A DNA stretch of 64,000 nt from Rutpela maculata. Its lineage: Eukaryota > Arthropoda > Insecta > Coleoptera > Cerambycidae. Location: the NCBI GenBank assembly GCA_936432065.2, contig OW386286.2:265813987-265877986 (forward strand), given 5' to 3'. Within the stretch, counting starts at the first letter, position 1. Every line of letters begins with the position of its first letter. Positions 48,501-55,136 of the stretch are shown one piece after another. The notes under the pieces are model-generated. The model did not search any database and was not told the DNA's origin. It worked only from the letters and a program-made list of their open reading frames with translations. Both the position numbers and the translations under genes were made by a program.

Positions 48501-49697
48501 TCCGCCTCTGGTAGGTCTATGTATTAAAGCTGATTCCAACATTTTGTCGTGTGTAGACATTTTTATGGTTATGGAATATCTTAATAATAATAAAGATTAT
48601 ATAAGTGCTGAAATGAGGGACGTCAAATTACAGAGGTATAGGTAAACTAGATAGATATCTACTTTATGAAGTCTACCGAATTTATCTGACATTTAGGTCA
48701 GCCAGACAAAATTACGGGGATAATGCTATGTTGTTGGTTATGTGCAAATAAAAGGTATTTTATAATACATATAATTTTCCATATCCTCTTCAAGCTACAA
48801 ATTTAGTTATTGTACAATTTTTAATAATAACCTATTACACTGGACTTGATCCTCACAATACTTCGTCCCTTTATTACTAAAAAATTTCTCCCTGCGCATA
48901 GCCTGTTGCCACAAATTTCTAATACTTTCATCACTTGGTAATGAAATAAATATTTTATTGGGAGTAGGCACTGATGTACTTTTACACTCTGGAACTATAC
49001 AATATTTATATAACCGTGTTCTTTCCATGTTAATAACAAAATACAGAACTCTTAAAAGATATGAATGAAATTAGCACGCCCGTCGTGCATGCCCTATGAA
49101 ACTATATGGGACAGGCGAGTGGTGGACCGCCAGGAGTGGTGTGACGTGACAATGCGTTTTCGCAGGCTCCATTTTCATTATTTATTTTGAGGGAGAAGCA
49201 GTAAAAAAAAATCTAATATTTTGCACGTTTACTAACTGCAAGGTGTACTTTCGAAATATGAATTTAAAAAAAATTGCTAAATGAGTCCATTGTGTATATT
49301 GCTAAATCAAAGATACTATTTGAAAACAGTTATTCTGTACAATAAAAAAATTAAGTACCTTCTTTTTCAAGATAATTCCTTATATTATTTGAAAAAACGA
49401 CTACCTAATGCTTATAAAAAGAATCAAGAATTTCAACAATTACTATTATTTTCAGACTATACGACCAATGAAGTCTGCTTGGATTACTCTCTAGTGATTG
49501 GTCTGATAATAACTTGGATGTTGATTCAAGTATTTTTTGTTGTTGGTTGCGTCGTATTAGTCAAACGCTACAAGAGGTACTATCAGCATGAATGTACGAG
49601 ACAGTCGTTGGAAGAACTTCACAAAAATTTCGGAATTGGATTTAGTAACTTGGACAACAGAAGAGTTCACTGGGCAGATAACGATAATATTTTGTAA
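20389..49697 (+). CDS. PAN/ZP-domain transmembrane protein, 10 exons, 5'-partial
   Basis: Exons: 20389-20688, 28531-28842, 31166-31423, 32838-33039, 37196-37330, 37404-37567, 41610-41848, 45186-45420, 45568-45657, 49456-49697. All introns are GT...AG and phases agree throughout, giving 724 residues before TAA. Layout: PAN modules at about 1-100, 101-204 and 205-290, each with six Cys; ZP-N 291-405 (four Cys); ZP-C to about 540; RRKR at 548-551; one membrane helix 656-680; a 44-residue cytosolic tail. This is the architecture of insect apical-matrix ZP proteins such as Drosophila nyobe, neyo, morpheyus, trynity and NompA, which anchor cuticle to epithelium. The protein would be cleaved at RRKR and polymerise outside the apical membrane. 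The signal-peptide exon was not found. Exact orthology is uncertain. Confidence 0.85.
20689..21927. repeat. intron start: small MITE and MITE half
   Basis: 21485-21628 is a short element with ends TAGTCGGGGAGCCC and GGGCTCCCGTAGTA, the same family as at 31.6-32.6 kb. 21743-21920 begins ACAGTGTGTCCCACTTTT and matches one arm of the MITE at 33047-34257. The rest is AT-rich with no recognised gene. Confidence 0.45.
21928..22703 (-). mobile_element. Helentron/DINE-like repeat, copy 3, split by a hAT MITE
   Basis: Inverted copy from the TTCCACATCCAGTAGAAG hairpin end to GGCAGCGGTTTTT. A short imperfect GTCT tract is at about 22050. The hAT MITE at 22092-22279 is inserted just after CGCACGATTAC. 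Confidence 0.7.
22092..22279. mobile_element. hAT-type MITE with perfect 8-bp target duplication
   Basis: 188 bp bounded by CAGGCCTGTAGCTAG and its exact complement. ACGATTAC occurs on both sides (22084-22091, 22280-22287), and the empty site is visible in other copies of the host repeat. An internal perfect 11-bp-arm hairpin (CCAGGACGGGC, loop TAC) sits at 22233-22257. Confidence 0.9.
22704..23231. other. AT-rich intron, nothing recognised
   Basis: Only short frames and A/T runs. Confidence 0.35.
23240..24050. mobile_element. non-autonomous hAT element, 811 bp
   Basis: Ends are CAGGGACGGATTA and TAATCCGGCCCTG. TGAACATT lies on both sides (23232-23239, 24051-24058), an 8-bp duplication. The segment 23820-24003 is itself a palindrome (TACTCGGTAAATTTTTTTT mirrored near 23985). 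No transposase is visible. Confidence 0.88.
24059..24820. other. AT-rich intron, nothing recognised
   Basis: No domain, TIR or tandem array was found between the two hAT elements. Confidence 0.35.
24821..25959. mobile_element. non-autonomous hAT element, 1139 bp
   Basis: The ends CAGTGGTGGCTCATGAGGCA and TGCCTCATGGGACAAGCCGC + CACTG are inverted copies with a small indel. The 8-bp flanks CGCTCATT (24813-24820) and CTCTCATT (25960-25967) differ at one base, so it is older than its neighbours. Non-coding. Confidence 0.78.
25968..26887. other. AT-rich intron with one GC-rich hairpin
   Basis: At 26810-26836, CACGGCCGACTC and its exact complement surround a TAA loop, a 12-bp stem standing out in AT-rich DNA. 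Otherwise nothing is recognised. Confidence 0.5.
26888..27648 (+). mobile_element. Helentron/DINE-like repeat, copy 4, full length
   Basis: The most complete copy, about 760 bp. It starts ACCGCTGCCCAAGGAATCA, has a G-rich middle and the TTACCCCAA blocks, a long AGAC microsatellite (27447-27526) and the AATCTCGACGTTTCATGAC block. It ends with a CTTCCAC/GTGGAAG hairpin followed by TAAAA. The motif CCACATCC about 30 bp from the 5' end is mirrored in the 3' hairpin. There is no protein. Subterminal inverted motifs, a GTCT-type microsatellite and a 3' hairpin are the described hallmarks of DINE-1/HINE non-autonomous Helentrons. Confidence 0.65.
27447..27526 (+). repeat. AGAC (GTCT) microsatellite
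   Basis: About 18 near-perfect AGAC units with two CGAC variants, inside the repeat above. Other copies carry only two to five units, so the tract varies in length between copies. Confidence 0.9.
27649..28530. other. intron tail before PAN exon 2
   Basis: 27865-27990 contains another diverged GTCTGTCTGTC-type repeat followed by TGAAATTTGGACAG, probably a related but older element. Nothing else is recognised. Confidence 0.4.
28531..28842 (+). CDS. ZP gene exon: PAN module 2
   Basis: Acceptor ATACATTTCAG, donor GTAAGTAA, phase 1-1. Six Cys are in GCNK, DCQQYC, LCRS, TCTL and ECAT. An apple/PAN fold is inferred from the CxxxC pair plus the LCRSVKY strand. Confidence 0.85.
28843..29519. other. 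AT-rich intron, nothing recognised
   Basis: Short frames only. Confidence 0.35.
29520..30070 (+). repeat. tandem array, ~105-bp unit, about five copies
   Basis: The anchor GACCACCCTGTATATTTTTC recurs at about 29527, 29638, 29734, 29839, 29944 and 30050, giving spacings of 111, 96, 105, 105 and 106. Each unit also holds CAGTTGTGTT, an ACATGCGAAATAT-like stretch and CCGTCACATTTT. The ACCCTGTATA core resembles a MITE terminus, so the array probably arose by amplification of one. Confidence 0.8.
30071..31165. other. intron, nothing firmly recognised
   Basis: 30620-30900 is less AT-rich and has overlapping short frames on both strands without a domain. It may be a regulatory block or an old repeat; I cannot tell. 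Confidence 0.35.
31166..31423 (+). CDS. ZP gene exon: PAN module 3
   Basis: Acceptor TTGTCTTTTTAG, donor GTAAGTTT, phase 1-1. Six Cys are in FCAYEE, ECQKLC, NCRGF, VCLLH and TCLN. Confidence 0.85.
31645..32625. repeat. composite MITE with internal direct repeat
   Basis: The outer ends TACTACGGGAGCCCACCC and GGGAGGGCTCCCCGACTA are inverted. About 31680-31960 and 32030-32290 are direct copies (GACAATGTTTTTCATAAAG, CTTTCAAAATGGCGTCC). 32450-32600 is an inverted partial copy. This is the same family as the small element at 21485-21628. Non-coding. Confidence 0.6.
32838..33039 (+). CDS. ZP gene exon: start of ZP-N
   Basis: Acceptor CATTTTTATAG, donor GTAAATAT, phase 1 to 2. The Cys in VSCSQT, PECYAV and SKCGIF are the first three of the four ZP-N cysteines. 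The MITE at 33047 begins seven bases after this exon. Confidence 0.85.
33047..34257. mobile_element. mariner-like MITE abutting a splice donor, hosting a DINE-like insertion
   Basis: The ends TACAGCGTGTTCCACTTTT and its diverged complement at 34239-34257 are flanked by TA (33045-33046, 34258-34259). Arms include CAGTTATTAGTCATTCGATT, mirrored near 34215-34235. It is interrupted by copy 5 of the DINE-like repeat at 33191-33804. Confidence 0.75.
33191..33804 (+). mobile_element. Helentron/DINE-like repeat, copy 5, internal deletion
   Basis: Has both ends (ACCGCTGCCCAAGGAATCA and the CTTCCAC-TGGAT-GTGGAAG hairpin). It lacks about 90 bp before GTGCGCACAAAAAAAAG, and the AGAC run is only about four units. 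Confidence 0.7.
34262..34545. repeat. arm of the 59.9-61.1 kb fold-back family
   Basis: Shares TTCAGGAATGTGTTGGGGG, AGTAAACATACTAAAAG and AATTAAATTTCCTACAAG with 59930-60120. One arm only; it is joined directly to a DINE-like fragment. Confidence 0.6.
34548..34860 (-). mobile_element. Helentron/DINE-like repeat, copy 6, 5' half only
   Basis: Inverted partial copy from the TTATTAAAGGGGATG block to GGCAGCGATTTTT. The microsatellite and hairpin half is missing. Confidence 0.65.
35032..37178. mobile_element. mariner-like MITE ending just before an exon, with nested palindrome
   Basis: The ends TACAGGGTGCCTC and GAAACGCCCTGTA are inverted and flanked by TA (35030-35031, 37179-37180). Inside, 35552-37123 is a second, much larger palindrome about 1.57 kb long. 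Only 15 bases separate the right TA from the exon at 37196. Confidence 0.7.
35552..37123. mobile_element. 1.57-kb fold-back element
   Basis: The arms mirror each other from GCAGACGAAACTTCCGG / CCGGAAATTTCGTCTG inwards, through TACAGTACTGTAC (both arms), AATCAGCCGTTGAGCGCTCC and CACTCACTGCGCG. The centre near 36315 is an AAT/ATT microsatellite (36276-36360). The right side continues TAGTCCGCCCCTG like a hAT terminus; the left counterpart is unclear. No protein is seen. Confidence 0.7.
37196..37330 (+). CDS. ZP gene exon: end of ZP-N
   Basis: Acceptor TAATCTTTTAG, donor GTAAGTAT, phase 2-2. Encodes SGTMIIQYNYIIQT and VGCIFGND, whose Cys is the fourth ZP-N cysteine. The polypyrimidine tract is short (TCTTTT). 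Confidence 0.82.
37404..37567 (+). CDS. ZP gene exon: ZP linker and start of ZP-C
   Basis: A 73-bp intron precedes it. Acceptor TTTAAG is purine-rich at the end, donor GTAAGTTC, phase 2 to 1. Encodes VVEMRVLDLNTHEEI and IGQELQLVIELKS, the typical first ZP-C strands. Confidence 0.8.
37707..40070. mobile_element. non-autonomous hAT element with perfect 8-bp duplication
   Basis: Ends are TAGGGATTGCA and TGCAATCCCTA, with repeated ACCGGTTAACCGGT motifs behind both. GTCTTGAT flanks both sides (37699-37706, 40071-40078). At 2364 bp it contains a nested palindrome (38193-39125) and a block (37850-37985) also found at 41245-41400. No transposase is seen. Confidence 0.88.
38193..39125. mobile_element. 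fold-back element nested in the hAT copy
   Basis: GACCCCGCACACCATATAGG is mirrored by ATATGGTGTGCGGGGTCC. The arms extend about 150 bp, with TTCGTTTCGAGATATGGAGC mirrored near 38990. The middle is AT-rich and non-coding. Confidence 0.75.
40140..40577 (+). pseudogene. LINE reverse transcriptase relic
   Basis: 40144-40227 translates to LNRDFLNLYADDTLLAVRL, with the YADD catalytic box. 40466-40577 reads NLPKQIKDSRSVNIFKHELI and ends at TGA, a typical C-terminal end of CR1-like ORF2. The material between is missing or scrambled. Short but specific matches. Confidence 0.5.
40578..41076. other. intron, nothing recognised
   Basis: An 88-codon frame at 40677-40943 has no recognisable domain and a non-ATG start; I treat it as chance or as LINE 3' debris. 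Confidence 0.35.
41077..41522. mobile_element. MITE with inverted-repeat ends
   Basis: GTAATTTGAAAATTTCTCGTA is mirrored by GAGAAATTTTCGAATTAC, and internally GATAGGCTTTTAGAGA by its complement near 41465. The centre shares about 140 bp with 37850-37985. Confidence 0.65.
41610..41848 (+). CDS. ZP gene exon: ZP-C
   Basis: Acceptor TATAATTTTTAG, donor GTAGGTTA, phase 1 to 0. Encodes YDIWASHLIAMTER, LLDDRGCPTN, FQAFKFASSPIVRFSVIIQF and CPNECPP, the most characteristic ZP-C signature (DDRGCP and FxAFKF). Confidence 0.9.
41849..42390. repeat. intron with dispersed repeat
   Basis: 42070-42225 is the second copy of the repeat seen at 137-290. The remainder is unremarkable AT-rich DNA. Confidence 0.4.
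42391..42445. repeat. perfect 24-bp-arm inverted repeat, 7-nt loop
   Basis: CTTTAAATAATGCCCTGATA continues GACC, then loop CTCGAAT, then the exact complement. It can form a 24-bp mismatch-free hairpin in RNA from either strand. No flanking tract suggests a transposon end. It could be a very young inverted repeat or a small-RNA hairpin. Confidence 0.8.
42446..43454. repeat. intron with three ~51-bp tandem units
   Basis: About 42862-43018 holds three copies of a unit containing AACATTATGTTACTAGTAAAA preceded by GGTGGC-type sequence, anchors near 42886, 42938 and 42988. The rest is AT-rich with diverged repeats. Confidence 0.6.
43455..43751 (-). pseudogene. conserved-looking fragment, probable transposon-borne ORF
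   Basis: A 98-residue open frame with FPCHTQAVERCVKLVTEISQ and VCGADARDGFIRTTLLS. I recall this CHTQAVERCV...VCG...RDGFI pattern from uncharacterised multi-copy insect proteins that look mobile-element derived, but I cannot name the family. It lies antisense in an intron of the ZP gene, no promoter or full gene surrounds it, and the 5' part is absent. Confidence 0.45.
43752..44337. other. intron, nothing firmly recognised
   Basis: A short near-duplicate pair, TTTAACGTTAAAACATCTTGA and TTTAATGTTAAAACATCTTGA, sits near 43830-43875. No gene. Confidence 0.35.
44338..44751. mobile_element. fold-back element with ~120-bp arms
   Basis: TGCTTTATTGCAAGATGATT is mirrored exactly at the right end (44732-44751). 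The arms match through GGCCACGAAAATAATTATTT to about 44460 and 44630, with a loop of about 170 bp. Non-coding. Confidence 0.75.
45186..45420 (+). CDS. ZP gene exon: cleavage site region
   Basis: Acceptor TTAATTTTAG, donor GTAACA, phase 0 to 1. It begins VNCGNN, whose Cys closes ZP-C, then YGRRKRE, the furin-type consensus site (residues 548-551). A linker with NGT and a KINRSEFEER stretch follows. Confidence 0.85.
45568..45657 (+). CDS. ZP gene exon: short juxtamembrane segment
   Basis: A 90-bp exon, phase 1-1, after a 147-bp intron. Acceptor ATTTGAAACAG, donor GTGTGG. Encodes HHSTPPVIFSLRDIIVNCA. It is included because it preserves the frame exactly; since it is phase 1-1 it could also be skipped without a frameshift. 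Confidence 0.7.
45715..48575 (-). mobile_element. CR1-like LINE, antisense in the ZP gene, 5' truncated
   Basis: It ends (sense) in a TTATTATTATT tail at 45715-45735, like the LINE at 11074. It covers most of the endonuclease and the whole reverse transcriptase, without ORF1. The TTAATAATAATA at the 5' side may be a target duplication, but the low complexity makes this uncertain. Confidence 0.82.
45926..48560 (-). pseudogene. LINE ORF2, broken
   Basis: 48560-47784 is the endonuclease (RPTRGGGVCWYISKNI, VVYRPPNL, VGDLNVDFF, MTDHFLTH). 47325-46534 is the reverse transcriptase (LRPINILSCLSKLMEKV, QSGFRMQHSTS, LVLLDYSKAFDLINYDLLLA, GVPQGSILGPLMF, HLYADDTQIY). 46531-46292 and 46207-45926 are the thumb and C-terminal tail. 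At least three frame breaks make it dead. Similar to, but clearly diverged from, the LINE at 11-14 kb. Confidence 0.8.
48807..49028 (-). pseudogene. THAP-type zinc finger fragment
   Basis: A 73-residue frame from an ATG at 49028. YKYCIVPEC gives the C-x4-C pair, NLWQQAMRR holds the invariant Trp, and KYCED is the second Cys with the usual x2. The expected His is Gln (CEDQ) and the downstream AVPTPF-like box is absent. THAP domains are DNA-binding modules common in transposases and derived genes. The fragment sits antisense in the last ZP intron and is probably mobile-element debris; a cryptic exon is less likely. Confidence 0.5.
49456..49697 (+). CDS. ZP gene last exon: membrane helix and tail
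   Basis: Acceptor TTATTTTCAG, phase 1. Encodes a short extracellular stretch with one Cys, the helix SLVIGLIITWMLIQVFFVVG extended by CVVLV, a stop-transfer KRYKR and a 44-residue cytosolic tail ending DNDNIL. Stop TAA at 49695-49697. Confidence 0.88.
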
Positions 49698-50478
49698 ATA
49701 TAGTACGTCGGATGGCTGGCTCTATCATTCACTAACCCAATACCGAGGTATAACCAAATAAAACCTATTTCATTTTATTCAGCAGGAAATCACTTTTGAC
49801 GACACTCTCCATTGGTCGAGACTGAAGTTACAAGAAAAAAACAAAAAAAAATTAAAATAACAAAATTCAAATTCAACCACGAAGAACTTTCAAACGAAAA
49901 AAGATAAAATTATATATTTTTTTTAGCTTTATAGTACAAACGATTCTCTTTAATTTGATGTATAATTTATTACAAAAATAATACCTTTAACATTAAAAAA
50001 TTGACGTTGATTTAGATGGTACACAAATTGTCAATTTTTTTGAAAGGTCTAACTCATTGTAACTCGCTTATGTATTGAGCTATTCGAATGTTTTATTCAC
50101 CAAAAACTGCCAAATTTCATAGACTTCATTTTGTCTCAATTAATGCTGGGTCTAGCTCTGTAAATAAAAGCGGTACAGCCTTTTAAACACAACGAAGCGC
50201 GCTACGGCGACGGAGTCGCGAGACTTCCCCACTCGTTCCCGGTACATCCCGCGTTCACCATAAATCGCGCAAGGCTACAATCAGCGGCCGTAACAAAAGC
50301 TTTAGAATTATCTTCCTTTATTGTAAGATGATAAAATTAACAAATCAAATTGAATAATATGATATTAGTTGTAATAATCTGCTCTATATGGTGTCGTACT
50401 ACGCGGGTGGTGCATTAATAATGTGAAAATAATAGGTAGGTATCAGACAGATATAACTGATTTTCAGATATATCATTG

Positions 50479-51179
50479 TAAAAACCGCTGCCCAAGAATC
50501 ACTACTTCCATATCCGGATTTTCTATCCAAGTCACACAACGAAAAAATTTTGTATCTGGAAATAATTGTTTATGGAACTTTAATAATATAATATTTGAAA
50601 TCCTATACCCCAAAAACCCATAAAACGATACCCCATATCGGTAGTGGGGTGGGGGTGGTGACAGGGGGTGGGAGTGGGGGGTGGATAAAGTAAAAAAATA
50701 TTTTGAGGTTTCTGGTTCTTGTACACACACTAAATCACATTTTTTTTCATCCCCTTTAATAATGGGGTGGGGGTGGTAATGGGGGTGGCTAATGCCAAAA
50801 TTTTTTTTGAGACCTTAGCTTCTCTATACTTGTCTATACTAAATATCAATTTTATGAACTCTTATCTGCTTGATTTACCTATTTACTCCAAATTTACCCC
50901 AATTTACCCTCCAACCCTTCGACGGAACAAGATGAAAATATAATCTAGTTCTAGATCTTGTTAAAGTACATATGTGTACCTAATTTCAAGTCAATATCTC
51001 AAACTGTTCCAGAGTAAACGTGTGCACAAAAAAGTTACAGACCGACAGACAGACAGAATTTTTTTTTCGCTCAAACTTGAAATCTCGACGTTTCATGACA
51101 TTCTAAGCCTATTTGAACAATAAAAATTTTTAAAAATTTTTTTGTCGTTACTATACTTCCACTGGATGTGGAAGTAAAA
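50479..51179 (+). mobile_element. Helentron/DINE-like repeat, copy 7, near full length
   Basis: Both ends are present (ACCGCTGCCCAAGAATCAC; hairpin CTTCCAC-TGGAT-GTGGAAG then TAAAA). AGAC run of about four units. Confidence 0.7.
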
Positions 51180-51425
51180 TCATGCCAGCTAGTAAAGTTT
51201 TTACTTTGCTTCGTATATTTTAATATTTTCCATAAAATGTCAGAGGTAACCACATAATCAAAACAATTATTTGCCATGCTTTCACTAACTCGTAGAGGCT
51301 CTGAACGATTAGTTGGATTTTTGTACAAACTATATTTTTGTTTTCATGTAAACTGGAAGGGTTAAAATCGGTTAAAATTGGATAGACGATCTAAATATGC
51401 TTGTGTAAATAGGCTGTTCTTTTTT

Positions 51426-52431
51426 TTAAATAATACTATTCCTAGTGGGATTTTTACCATCTAGCCTGTCTTCGTTTTGATCAAAATTATCGCTGCGATA
51501 AATGTAATTGTTTTCTTCCGAACTTACTGGAGTAACTCCAGGTGGTATAAAAATGTCGTCACCAGTTTTTACTAATACGTGACTAGCTAAAGACGTTAAA
51601 AATGTACATATTTCATCGCAGGAATAATCATAGCCAAAAGAATAAAGCATATCATTAAGTTCTTTTTCTTCTGACGGCACGAAACACATGTAGTGATATG
51701 TAAAGGATTAAAAAAATGGCCTAAGCTGATTGTTTTTTTTCCGTAAGTATTAATATAAATTCCATTACTAGAGAAATAACGTTTAAATCAAATTTGTCTG
51801 TCCTGACATATTTAGTATCCACGACATAAATGTTTATAACAAATGAAATCTGAAACTTCTTGTTCACATTTATGTTCATTCAGATTAGTAGTCGTGTTTT
51901 TTTTATAGTTCTAAAACATCCAGCTATAGCTTCTCTTAAGATACCGGCAGCTTTATCAGGAATTGTCAATTCATTCTCATGAACCAAGGTTTCTTCGTCT
52001 GATTCACTTGTGACTGAAAACAAAAATCCTTTTAGCTTTATTATCACTTGAATGAACTGTTATTGTATTTTCTTTGTGTTCACAAAACACTTTGTTTGCT
52101 TAAATGCTTTTCTAATCTCTTTCTTATATTTCCACTGCTATAATAATCTAATTTTTCTTCCGTCATTTCTTCAAATATATCATTAAGGCGTGTTTTTAGA
52201 AATATGAGAGTAAAGAATTCTTTTTTGCAAAACAGCAAGATAAACCTCCTTAAATAAAATATTTAACGCTACTTTAAATTCATTTTTTTCTTTCAGTTGT
52301 TTAGTTTGTACACATTTAATTTTTTTTGCTAATATATTTTGCATAATAAATTTTATCATAATTTCCATTAGCCCAAATAAATCTGAATAAATGTGTAACC
52401 TGCCTTGTATTTCTGTATCACAATGCGACAC
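51426..52431 (-). pseudogene. unidentified decayed ORFs inside the 49.7-kb transposon
   Basis: 51689-51426 (YSFGYDYSCDEICTFLTSLA, IFIPPGVTPVSSEENN) and 52431-52183 (DLFGLMEIMIKFIMQNILAK) are open on the minus strand, with further fragments between and stops in all frames. I do not recognise the family. Position between TIRs suggests they descend from the element's own protein or a captured gene. Confidence 0.35.
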
Positions 52432-53000
52432 TGCAGCTTTAATATATATCTTTTTCTAGTTTCCGCACCCGTTCCTGTACAAACTGGTACTTAAAGATGT
52501 TCTTAATTTATATTTTTCTGGATTTTCCACAAATCAGACAATGCCATTTTATTTTAAACTGATTTTTTTTCTTTATTATAACTGCATGAAGGCTCACTTG
52601 CATTTTTTTTATCGTGTTACTAATATCAGAGACAATACGTATTATCTTTGCTAATGTTATTTATTACAAAAAGATGTCAGACAAGAATAATGAAATCGGT
52701 ATCGAAGGGTGTGCAAATAAGTGCCACCACTTTGTTTTATAAAAATTTTAATGAAATTGCATATTTTCTTTCATTTGCACAATTAATAATAGACCTGATG
52801 CCAGTAACAGTTGGTTTTTTACCATTAGATTTTCACTGCTTTCAGCAGTTTCGTAAAACAAACATGTAGTTTTTCTCCATTGATAAAAATGAATCTACAA
52901 TATACATAAACTGTAATAGCCTACATGTAAGTAAAATAGTATATACTTATTAATATTTATCCAGACAATAATGAGGCCAGCAGCCCATACGTTTCTTGAT
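52432..53000. other. interior of the same transposon, nothing recognised
   Basis: AT-rich; a 73-codon frame at 52648-52869 has no recognisable domain. Confidence 0.35.
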
Positions 53001-53889
53001 GGGCCGAGAAAGTAGCGGGGGCGGGAAAGGAAGCCTGGCGTCTTCGTCGCCGTACTGTGCTTCGTTGTGTTTCAAGGGCTGTAGCGCTTTTAGTTAAAAA
53101 ATTAGATCCAGCATTAATCGAGACAAAATGAAGCCTATTAAATTTGTCAGTTTTTGGTGAAAGGAAAAATTGAATACCTCGTTATATAAGCGAGTTATGG
53201 CGAGTTAAGAATTAGAAAAATGTTGCTGATTTGTGTATCTTTTTGAATTTTGCTAGATTTTTTATGTTAATTTTTTAATTATTTCAATAAATTATACTTC
53301 AAATTAAAAAGCAATGTTTATTTGTCAAAACAAAAAAAAAATTGTATTTTTATCTGTTTTAGTTCTAAAGTTATATTTGATTAAATCTTAAATTTCTAAA
53401 TTTCTTTTTTTTTTAGTTTTTTTCTTATATCTTCGGTCTCGACCAATGGAGAGTGTCGTCAATTTTGATTTCCTATGTAAAATAACATGCTTTAATAAGT
53501 AGTGAAGGTCCCATCTGGTTATACTTCAGTATTGGGTAGGTCAAGAAAGAGAAGGCTTTTCGCGCTCTGCCCGACGGGCTAATACTGTACTTCTTATTTT
53601 TTACATAATAATGTGTAATATGTGATTATTTCAATTTTAAATTATCTCTGTTAGTTAATTTTTAAACCAAAATATAGTTATAGTTGATAAATTTAACGTT
53701 TTTTACTTATTTTCCAACTGCACTGACAAAGAGACAAAGAGACAGCAATAGTACATTAAATTTCAAGTCCAGCAGGTATTATTTTAACGCATGAGTAGGC
53801 TTTTTGCCTACAGCTCATAAATTCAATAAAATGACACAATATATTGAAAAGTAAGATGATAACTACTAACAATACTCAAAGAGGTACCT

Positions 53890-55010
53890 ATTTTTTAAAT
53901 CAGGCGATACTGATAACCCTACAAATTATCAGCCTATAGCTCTACTACCCATTTTGGAAAAAATAATAGAAAAACTTATTGCCACATGGATTACAACATT
54001 TTTTGAAGATAATATATTATTGAACAGCTCCCATTTTGGTTTTAGAAAGGGAAAAAGCACATCTGACGCCATTCTATAACTTGTCAATTATAAAGGTGAT
54101 GGTTTTGAAATGAAATCATCAACTCTAGTAATGTTTTTAGACCTCAGTAAGGCTTTTGATTGTGTATCTGGCCCAATCTTACTGCAGAAACTAGCTTTCT
54201 ATGGCTTCCACGGAATAACTCTCTAATTAATATCTTCCTATTTATCTGGAAGGAAACAATGCGTAACTGGCAAAAGTCAATTAAGTAATCTATTACCTAT
54301 AAGTATGGCGTTCCACAGGGCAGTATATTGGGCCCACTATTATTCTTAATATATATAAACGATTTACCTGAAGCCTCACTTTTTACAGTGTTATTTGCTG
54401 ACGACATAACTGTTGCCAAAGAGATAAAGGAAAGTAGTGAGGAAACCATCAAGGATGAATCAATGTATTAAAACAATCATTTGACTGTTTCAATGCAAAT
54501 AAGCTATGCATAAATCAAAGCAAAACAAATTCAAAATTAGAAACAAAACCTCAGCAATGGTCGCATACTATGCATTATTCCCTAGCTTAAAGATGCATAG
54601 TTTAATCAACTTTAACCATGTCCAACGAATTTTTACTGTTCAAAAGAGAACTATTAGAGCCTTATCAGGAATAAGTCAGTCAGACAGCTGTAAACCCCGA
54701 TTCATAGAATATAAAATAATGACTCTGCCATCCTTTTAATCTAGTGCACATAAAAAGTCACCTCGATGAATACTTCAGAAACTGTGACAACCATAAATAC
54801 CTCACCCACAATAGCAGCAATATACAGATAAGTACCCAAGCAGAGATTAACATACACAAAAAGAATCAACTTTGGAATTACTCTTTTCAACTCTCTCCCA
54901 ACATCTATAAAAGAGGCACCACTGAGACGATTCAAAAATAAACTGAAAATCCATCTTATAGCCAAGGCTTATTATAGCACCTCTGAGTTTAATTGCATAG
55001 ATTTATAATC
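53890..55010 (+). pseudogene. LINE reverse transcriptase relic
   Basis: Across several frames one reads YQPIALLPILEKIIEKLI, FGFRKGKSTSDAIL, VMFLDLSKAFDCVSGPILLQ, GSILGPLLFLIYINDLPEAS, VLFADDITVAKE, then QRIFTVQKRTIRALSGISQS and further C-terminal pieces to about 54945. The order matches motifs 2 to 7 of a non-LTR reverse transcriptase plus tail. Stops and shifts occur throughout. It appears more decayed than the LINEs at 11 and 46 kb. Confidence 0.7.
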
Positions 55011-55136
55011 ATACCAAATTTTATTTATTTCTCATCCCTTTTAAATTGCTGTACTGCTTATGGCTAGACCTTGCTAAACTTTTAATACTATTTGTTACCT
55101 AGACTCAGTGAATGTTATACACAACTATATAGTACA

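Larger units (their letters stand above)
49701..53581. mobile_element. long-TIR DNA transposon starting 3 bp after the ZP stop
   Basis: Ends TAGTACGTCGG and CCGACGGGCTA are imperfect inverted repeats flanked by ATA (49698-49700, 53582-53584). The TIRs extend several hundred bases: ACGACACTCTCCATTGGTCGAG near 49800 is mirrored near 53445, and AACACAACGAAGC near 50190 near 53065. Inside are a DINE-like insertion (50479-51179) and decayed minus-strand frames (51.4-52.4 kb). An AATAAA at 49757-49762, in the left TIR only, could serve as the poly(A) signal of the upstream gene. Superfamily not identified. Confidence 0.75.

Noticed and set aside
50423..50730. Frames on both strands around 50.5 kb, also seen at 33.2, 34.8 and 27.0 kb
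   Set aside because: They recur only because they lie in copies of the DINE-like repeat, and the frames are not conserved between copies.
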